Below are positions 57,637 through 64,000 of a DNA stretch of 64,000 bases, piece after piece. The DNA lies in assembly GCA_033558025.1 (NCBI GenBank), contig JAUCEF010000017.1:2666001-2730000 (forward strand), given 5' to 3'. The DNA comes from Phytophthora sp. 'mugwort' (Eukaryota; Oomycota; Peronosporomycetes; Peronosporales; Peronosporaceae). The position numbers and the translations under genes are program-made. The notes beneath the pieces are model-generated. The model was given only the letters and a program-made list of their open reading frames with translations. It had not been told where the DNA came from and did not search any database. The stretch's first letter is position 1. Every line of letters begins with the position of its first letter.

Positions 57637-58330
57637 CTTTGCGCTGGATTCAAGAAATCGAGCCGTGGAATGGCAAGCAAGATGTAGCAACAAGTCTGGT
57701 ATCAGATCTCGTCGCATTACATATCGGGGCAAGTATCTGGTCGTGTTAGCTGAAAGATGCCGGGGCGTGCCGGTGCGGAAGTCGATGTCAACTTGACATC
57801 GGCTTCCAACTTGGAATTCAAGTGCAGCGCGGGTATGTTCATTAAAGACGTGGAAGCAACAGCAGTAGCAGCTCCTCGGTACGATAAATTAGCCTGTCGC
57901 TCTGCGATTCGTAGTAGGAGCGGATGAATCGGCTGCAGTGAGGCGCGTTACATAGCTCACGAGCGGCATTACATGTATTCGCTAACAATCTGAGCCGGGA
58001 AAGCGCGGCCCTTTTTTTCTATCGATCAGCTCCCAGGCCGCCGAATCTCTTTCGGACACCTCTGCATCAGCGAGTCCACTGCACTTGCGCAATGCAAATG
58101 GCTCATTGTGCTCTGTGGCTTTGCTACGTGGTGCGGACGCCGGACGGTCGTGGTGGTAGCGATGGCAGTCTGGCTTACAGCGTCGCCCATCAGGCTCCGA
58201 AATCCTGAAGTGGCTACGCCAGCGATTAATTTACCTTATGTACGGGCGAACGCACTGTATGTTGAAGCGCAGGAAGAATTGCTGGATGGATGACTTTGGT
58301 TGTTGCAATGGCTGGGCAGTGCAGAGCAGT
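57637..58330 (+). repeat. Left arm of a 2.1-kb diverged inverted duplication
   Basis: Blocks along this arm recur in the same order in the reverse complement of 58750-59712. Examples are CTTTGCGCTGGATTCAAGAA at the outer end, GTGCCGGTGCGGAAG, AGGAGCGGATGAAT, TCTGAGCCGGGAAAGC, TTTCGGACACCTCTGCATCA and CGAAATCCTGAAGTGGCTAC. A 61-codon frame at 58108-58293 is shared with the other arm in diverged form but resembles nothing known. Indels separate the blocks, so the copies are old. Confidence 0.75.
57778..57806. repeat. Near-perfect 29-bp palindrome inside the left arm
   Basis: GAAGTCGATGTCAA, one C, then TTGACATCGGCTTC, with one mismatch. The equivalent place in the right arm (about 59488-59517) is also a near-palindrome built around GAAGCC and GGCTTC with a different centre. 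Confidence 0.6.
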
Positions 58331-58749
58331 CAATTTGGTTCCGGATGAATTCATCTGAAAAAATTTGGTTGTCGTCATTGGCTCCATTGCTGCATTGGTC
58401 AGCGAGTGCAGTCGAGCACAAGGCGATGAGTTTGTGACGCCCATTGCTCTATCAGTGGGTCATGAACAAGGAGCTGAGTTGCCTCGATCTTTGGGTTTTG
58501 AAGAGTTGATGCATATGCCGTCGTCCTGTCTAGTGCTGTGAAATTTGTAGCTCAAAATTCGAGCCCACAAATCGAGTCGAAACGCTTTTGAGTTATTTAG
58601 CTTAATAGCGCAGCGCAAATAGCATTGCATGAAGGTGATAATAATATCTTACAGTACCCCACAATAAATTAGGAAACTTTCAAAGCTCGCACGACGTCAT
58701 CTACAGATGAGCGAAGCAACTAATGCTGAGCTAAATTGGCTGCGTAGAT
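58331..58749. other. Spacer between the inverted arms
   Basis: AT-rich in its second half (58590-58680). No inverted-arm similarity was detected beyond weak traces at its left edge, and no gene. Confidence 0.4.
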
Positions 58750-59712
58750 TGCTCTGCGCTGCCAAGCAATTTGCTACAAGTGAAGCCATCCAGCAATTCT
58801 TCAACATACAGTGCGTTAGCCTGTACGTAAGGTAAATTAATCGCTGGCGTAGCCACTTCAGGATTTCGGAGCCTGATGGGCGTCGCTGAAAGCCAGACTG
58901 CCGTCGCGACCATGACCAATGTCCGCACCATTCAGCAATGCTACAGAGCACAATGAGCCAGTCGCGTTGCGCAAGTGCAGGCTCGGAGAGTCATGGACAC
59001 GCTGATGCAGAGCAGAGGTGAGAGGTTCAATGTCATCTATATAATACTTTATGTAAAAAATGTCTGAAAGGTCCTAAGCCACGATTGCGGATGACTTGTC
59101 GTGACTGACCTCCGTAACCGAAGGTCTCTCTAGGTAGAGAGTCTTGGGGAATGTAATTCAGGGCAGGCGTAAACACGCTGATGCAGAGGTGTCCGAAAGA
59201 GAATCGGCGGCCTGGGGATTTAAGGAGCTCTTCGATAGAAAAGTGCGACTTCGGCCGCCGTCTCTGTGGAGACTGGGCTTTCCTGGCTCAGACACATCCG
59301 GTGTGTCCGTGTCCGAATCTGCCCGCCTCGATGGATGCCCGTCGTGAGGCTCATTGACGCCCAATTATCCGCTCCCATTACTGCGAGTCGTAGCGCGACC
59401 GGCTGATTAGCGCGCTTGGTGACCAGCGAATGAGGACTTCTTCCACTAGTGCTGCTGCCGTGTGTAATGAACGTTCTCGCGCTGCTTGGAAGCCGGCGTC
59501 AAACTGACGGCGGCTTCCGCACCGGCACACACCGGCGTCTTGTACCTACATAACACGTACAGTACCTCAGTTCGTGTGCACGCGCAGTGCAACATGGCGA
59601 CAAGATCTGATATCACCGTGAGGGTTGGCATCGGAGTCGGCCAGCATATTACTACTGTACGTCTTGCTCATTATCCCACAGCCGGTAATGATTTCTTGAA
59701 TCGAGCGCAAAG
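58750..59712 (-). repeat. Right arm of the 2.1-kb inverted duplication
   Basis: Reverse-complement homologue of 57637-58330. It is longer because of an apparent insertion near 59011-59170, flanked by ACACGCTGATGCAGAG direct repeats at about 58995-59010 and 59173-59188. The outer end is AGCGCAAAG at 59704-59712, mirroring CTTTGCGCT at 57637. A 66-codon minus frame at 58731-58931 matches the 58108 frame of the left arm. Confidence 0.75.
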
Positions 59713-59760
59713 GTAAAGGCAGATCCGCCCTCATTAATAATACAACGGTAATAATACAAC

Positions 59761-59873
59761 GGATACTATTTTACTTGGTTACCGGTGACAGTTCACTTCA
59801 ACTTGTAGACCCCCTTCCGCTCCCTTCAATGGATACTTTTGGCTTGGTTACCAGTGAGGTTCACTTCAACTTG
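59761..59873 (+). repeat. Short tandem duplication, two diverged copies
   Basis: GGATACTATTTTACTTGGTT... ending CAGTTCACTTCAACTTGT (59761-59806) is repeated as GGATACTTTTGGCTTGGTTA... ending GGTTCACTTCAACTTGT (59829-59873), with a CT-rich 22-bp spacer. It lies 140 bp upstream of the TBC gene. Confidence 0.65.
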
Positions 59874-60013
59874 TCTTGAATCATGACTCTGATGATAATT
59901 ACATCACGACGCAGCAAAAATAACGTCTACTAACGTCACTATATACTGCTTGATAAGGTGATAAATAAAACTCGGGCACGGCACTACAGCGCAGTTCGAG
60001 GGTAAGAGACGTT

Positions 60014-61376
60014 ATGCTGGAGAATAACACGACTGTCATGGGCCCCGAGGATGCAGAACGCTCCGCTGTAAGGGACAAGAGCGACGCTACTGACCGCGAG
60101 ACGCTGCCACCGCCGCTTCCAGATGGAGAGGAGGCAAAAGCACAAGAAATCGAGGTCAAGGCATCAGCGCTGGCTTTCCCTATGGCCCCTGTCGACCGCT
60201 ATGGCTTCCTCATTACAGACAAGTGCGTACGACTTGTAGATCGAATAGAAGACGCAAAACGCAGTCTTCTTTTAAGCTAATTTTGTTATTATGCAGGCGC
60301 TACAACGGAGGCAACACCACTACCAACATGTACAAGCATACAGTATGGCTCGAGAATCGTCGTACGCAGAAATGGGTCAAAATGATTGGCAAGCAGCTTG
60401 AGGACTGGGAGGTCTGTCAGCTGCGGCATGCCGCCACGCTCAAGAAACGTATTCACAAAGGCATTCCGGAGGCCTTACGTGGTCGCGTATGGAGTCATCT
60501 AGCTGGGTCATCGCACATGCTGCTGAATAATCCAGGCGCTTACCACCAACTCTTGCAAACTGCCCGAGTTCCTTGTGAAGAGACAATCGCACGCGATATC
60601 GGACGCACGTTTCCGAGACACTCACTATTCCGTGACCGCTCCTCGTTGGGTCAATGCGCTCTCATGAATGTGCTTAAGGCATACTCGCTACACGATCCGG
60701 AGGTTGGTTATTGCCAAGGAATGGGTTTCCTCTCGGCCATGTTCCTCTGCTACATGCCGGAGCAGCAAGCTTTCTGGCTGCTTGTGGCATGTCTGAACCA
60801 CAAGCGTTATGGACTCGCAGATCTGTACCGTCCCCGCATGCCAAAGGTGCCCGAGGTGACTTTTATCTTCCAGGGGCTCCTGAAGCAGCTCATGCCACAG
60901 CTCTCAATTCACCTGGAGAATGAAGGGTTGCACCCGACCATGTATCTCACTCAATGGTTCCTCACGCTGTTCACGTACAATTTCCCGTTCGAGTTTGTTA
61001 CTCGAGTCTGGGATTCCTTTTTACACGAGGGATGGAAGGTCATTTATCGCGTTGCACTAGCATTGCTGAAGATCTCGCAGAGTACGTTAGTTTCTGCCAT
61101 GATGAAGACTCTGCAACTAACCTCACGTTCAATATTTGCTGTGAGTAGAGACCCTCCTGAGCTCCAAGTTCGAGACCATCATGGAATACTTCCGTGATTT
61201 GCCCAACAAGGTGCGTACTTGCAGCACTTGGGAGGTTGTCATTGTGCTTACAATGCTTTAATGTGTGTTAGGTGGACACCCACGAAGTCTTGACTGTGGC
61301 ATTCCGGTTGCCAGTTAAACGAGCTCAGATCGCACATTTGCTGGAGGACTATCAAAGCTCATCCGCTGCCTCGTGA
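60014..61376 (+). CDS. TBC-domain Rab GTPase-activating protein
   Basis: Four exons (60014-60222, 60297-61081, 61149-61210, 61272-61376) give 386 residues. An acidic N-terminus leads to a TBC domain at about 130-345. GIPEALRGRVWSHLAG opens it. The catalytic Arg finger is in IARDIGRTFPRHSLF and the Gln finger in EVGYCQGMGFLSAMF. LTQWFLTLFTYNFPFEFVTR and VWDSFLHEGWKVIYRVALAL follow. The third exon completes the domain (KTLLSSKFETIMEYFRDLPN). With both fingers intact it should be an active GAP. The layout resembles the TBC1D10/EVI5 group, but the Rab target cannot be told from sequence. Confidence 0.92.
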
Positions 61377-61530
61377 CCTTCGACGAACGCGCTACTGATG
61401 CAAGGAAAAAGTTAAAGGCACAGCTCTTATAGATTATCTACAGCGACGTTCCGGGCGCGCAAATCGGTCTCCAGAAGAAAAATAACTCGCGGGACTCGCT
61501 GACTATACAAAATACACATTTAGTCGTCAC

Positions 61531-62520
61531 CTAGTCTTGCTTGAACGACGCCGTGGTTGTCGTCGATGCCGAGCTCGTGGCGAAGTGCTTCTTGAGTCTG
61601 GGAAGCACAAGCACGCCCACAGCCGCTACCACAATGAGCTGCACCGTAGTGGCCGTGTCGATGATGTCTCCGCGCGACCGCAGCTCACGCAAGATGAGCC
61701 CTGCCTTGCAGCTCAGGAAGTTGTACGGGACGAGGCCGATGAGCGGGCCCAATGAGAACTGACCCAGCGGGATGGCCAGATGCGGCGACGCCATGTTGAT
61801 GAACCAATTGGGTGTGAACGGGAACACGCGCAGGAAAATCATGTACAACGCCATCTCGTCGCGGTGCGCGTCCAGCATGCCGCGCAGGCTGTCCAGCTTG
61901 CGCGGGAAGAAGCGCGTGACCACGCGGCGGCCAAAATGACGCGACAGCAGGAACATGAGGACGGAGCCCAACGTGTTGTAGGCCAAGCAGAGCGGGAAGC
62001 CCAGTGTCACGCCGAAAAGCGCGCCGCCCAGCAGGTTGAAGAATACGGTACCTGGGATAGCGAACGTTTGCAGGTACAGATAACAACCCATGTGCGCGAA
62101 CAGCAGCGCGCCAGGCTGGCGCTCCGAGAAGCTTTGAAGCGTCTCGCCAAGCTGCTGCGCAGCTTCCAGTGACGTGGGCAGTCGCAGTGCCGCCCACTCT
62201 GCGCCTGTCAGTGCCGAGATCACCAGCGAGTGCAGCGCAATGCCCAGCAGCGCCGTGCTTGTCAGAAAGATCACGCCCACGAGTTGGACATCGCGGCGCC
62301 AGCCCTGAGGAGACTCCGACGGGAACACCGACAGCTTCTCATCACCTGTGGCGATGGCCTGGTCGTCCGCGACGGCGGCGGCGACTGGGGACGAGGGCTC
62401 CGGCGCGTGCGGGGGCATGGCTGCAGCAAACGAGTCCTTCTTGGTCCTGGACGCCAGTTTAGGAATGAGAAGGCTATTATTGCGGCTGGTACCCATCTGT
62501 CCTTTGTACCACATTTCCAT
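61531..62520 (-). CDS. TMEM41-like VTT/DedA-domain membrane protein
   Basis: One exon of 329 residues. After a polar N-terminus (about 1-85) come a first helix (VQLVGVIFLTSTALLGIALH) and the VTT core: TVFFNLLGGALFGVTLGFPL, NTLGSVLMFLLSRHFGRR, then the diagnostic FLRVFPFTPNWFINMASPHL and GLVPYNFLSCKAGLILREL. TMEM41A/B and VMP1 are ER phospholipid scramblases needed for autophagosome and lipid-droplet formation. The FTPNWFINxxSP motif places this protein with TMEM41 rather than VMP1. The first ATG at 62520 was used. It is convergent with the TBC gene, 154 bp apart. Confidence 0.88.
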   Translation of the reverse strand: MEMWYKGQMGTSRNNSLLIPKLASRTKKDSFAAAMPPHAPEPSSPVAAAVADDQAIATGDEKLSVFPSESPQGWRRDVQLVGVIFLTSTALLGIALHSLVISALTGAEWAALRLPTSLEAAQQLGETLQSFSERQPGALLFAHMGCYLYLQTFAIPGTVFFNLLGGALFGVTLGFPLCLAYNTLGSVLMFLLSRHFGRRVVTRFFPRKLDSLRGMLDAHRDEMALYMIFLRVFPFTPNWFINMASPHLAIPLGQFSLGPLIGLVPYNFLSCKAGLILRELRSRGDIIDTATTVQLIVVAAVGVLVLPRLKKHFATSSASTTTTASFKQD

Positions 62521-62762
62521 TTTGCTAGACAATCCTCTCGCCAGCAATATTCTGAATTGTGATACACCGGTTAGTGATTAAAATGTAAAATACAGTTGAA
62601 GAGCAATTATAATGTGCCTATTCTTGGGTTAGCGGTTCGCGATCGAAACGACAGTATTATTACTGATAGAGGGGGTTAACTATGTCTATGGTTCGTTTCC
62701 ACAAGATGGCCGAGAGAGGAAGTCCAGCATTAGCGTCTGCTGTTTGGGACCTGCTTGAGTCC

Positions 62763-63173
62763 TAACTCCTCGCACTGTTCAAAGCCTGCATCGATCTTGA
62801 AGACGCCCTCATTGCATCAGCGCTATCAAAAAGCTGCACCATCGTCTCCTGTTTTCCGTGACAGATATCCGGCGTCTGGCCGACAGCAGCCAGATCTTGC
62901 TTGACTTCAACATTTCCATCGTCAGCTTCTAATTCACGCTGGACATCGCCTATCTCGAATTCAATGGGGTAGAAGTCCTCGTCCGTGGACTCGTCATTAG
63001 GATTCCCGCTTCGGGCGGGTTTAACATCTCGTCTATCGACATCGGGTTGAAGGTGTGCTGGCGTGACAACAGCGCCGTTAGCTTATCGATGATGCCGACT
63101 TCAACGCCTGGTCCCACGTACTCAGATCGGGAAGATCACATCGTTCCAGCTCTCGATTCTCCTTGCCGCGCAT
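62763..63173 (-). pseudogene. Degenerate coding remnant, possibly of a mobile element
   Basis: Minus-strand frames that look coding follow one another but are offset. The first starts MRGKENRELERCDLPDLSTW and stops at 63078-63080. An overlapping frame has DKLTALLSRQHTFNPMSIDE. A third, without a usable start, runs DESTDEDFYPIEFEIGDVQR to a TAG at 62763-62765. This pattern suggests a gene fragment with one or two frameshifts, although unrecognised introns could also explain it. The family is unknown. Confidence 0.3.
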
Positions 63174-63829
63174 TCACTCAGTAAAGTTTAGCTACTCAGG
63201 TTCGTTGACGTGTCAGCTTCCAGCTTGCTGAGAGCGTGCTGCACCTGATGCCGCCGATAGTGGCGCTTGTCCCGAAGGTAACATTATTCTGGCACATTCC
63301 GACTTGTGACAACCCCAACGAGTGATAATATGACTATCATAGTAGGGAGGATTGTCTGTGCTAAAATAACTTCGGTTGAGCGTCGGATTTAAATGAGAAA
63401 CTCGACGGTACGATTATGTATTAGCTAGGAATTTTCCTATTTATTACTACAAAACTGTCGTTAAGCAACGTTTGGGAGAGTTTAACAAAGGTCGACAGCA
63501 ACGAGGACGCGTTGTGGCGTAGCTGCGGCGATTTTTCACCGATGACCTGCTGCTTTCAGGTTCAAGAAAAGCCAGTGGCGTAAAGCCCATCGTTCATATC
63601 GCAAACCCTGTCAAGCTACATAATTATTTTGTTTTAGTCGCAACCCTTCAGGCACTTCAGCCTATAATAAGAACCTATTTGACCTACTGATTATAATAAC
63701 CTACTACACTGTATTCCGATTAATATATTTAAGAATAGAGGTGGTCGCTTTTTCTCGCGTAAATCGGAGTCAAAAATAGCTTTGCCGGATGGAAAGGCAA
63801 CATTTCAACTCCAGTTGTCGACACCGCGG
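63174..63829. other. AT-rich intergenic
   Basis: No gene or ordered repeat was recognised. The stretch 63620-63760 is strongly AT-rich with ATAATAACCTA-like words. Confidence 0.35.
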
Positions 63830-64000
63830 ATGGCGTTGAGCAAGTCGCGCCAAGCCAAGAAAAAAAAAAAAAAAGCTCGCTGTGAAGACCATGAGGCGGC
63901 CCAAGCAATCACATTCGTGAAGGCTGTTCGTGGTAGAGCTCTTACTGAAGAAAAATTGAATATTCTCGCTCTCCATGCCAGCTTTCGGGCAGATCACGCT
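63830..64000 (+). CDS. Possible 5' end of a gene running off the window
   Basis: An ATG at 63830 opens a frame that stays open for 57 codons to the window end: MALSKSRQAKK, a Lys run encoded by 15 consecutive A residues (63860-63874), then EDHEAAQAITFVKAVRGRAL and LNILALHASFRADHA. The frame continues upstream of the ATG too. The basic, helix-forming start is compatible with a DNA-binding transposase N-terminus, but no family is recognised. Slippage at the A run could shift the frame. Confidence 0.25.
   Translation, partial: MALSKSRQAKKKKKKARCEDHEAAQAITFVKAVRGRALTEEKLNILALHASFRADHA

Overview
The window is nuclear DNA of a filamentous stramenopile, most likely a Phytophthora-like oomycete. This is inferred from dense genes with 55-130 nt GT-AG introns, oomycete-type initiator (TCAYTYY, Inr-FPR) sequences just upstream of several starts, and families such as Kef-like antiporters, LicD-like transferases and TMEM41-like proteins. 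No bacterial operons, rRNA, tRNA or CRISPR were seen. Exon boundaries were joined by hand from splice sites, reading phase and family motifs.

Layout. 0-9.6 kb: the end of an ankyrin-repeat gene, a YTH m6A reader, a cyclic-nucleotide-binding K+ channel (7 exons), proteasome ATPase Rpt5 (5 exons), a secretory torsin/Clp-like AAA+ ATPase (9 exons) and a small 4-exon gene of unknown function. 9.7-21.7 kb: a two-domain fluoride channel (CrcB/FEX), a small spliced hypothetical gene, and three tandem copies of a secretory-pathway CPA2 cation/proton antiporter with a C-terminal Rossmann domain. 23.2-29.9 kb: cobalamin-dependent methionine synthase followed by methylmalonyl-CoA mutase, the two classical eukaryotic B12 enzymes, side by side. 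30-38 kb: a C2/U-box E3 ligase, an SLC35F-like transporter, an F-box protein, XPA, and the tRNA m7G methyltransferase METTL1/Trm8. 38-50.5 kb: a 3,324-residue LamG-PH-BEACH-WD40 protein that ends in an ELMO domain, preceded on the same strand by a BAR-MOB fusion. 50.9-56.5 kb: a LicD-like membrane protein, a PHTF-family membrane protein and an unknown 309-residue protein. 56.5-60 kb: a gene-poor stretch dominated by a diverged inverted duplication of about 2.1 kb. 60-62.5 kb: a TBC Rab-GAP and a TMEM41/VTT protein. 62.7-64 kb: degenerate and partial reading frames that look like mobile-element remains.

Most genes are housekeeping genes arranged in tight convergent or divergent pairs. The most unusual content is the adjacent pair of multidomain fusions, BAR-MOB and BEACH-WD40-ELMO. 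Each joins a membrane-associated module to a signalling or GTPase-regulating module. Next come the linked B12 enzymes and the antiporter triplication.
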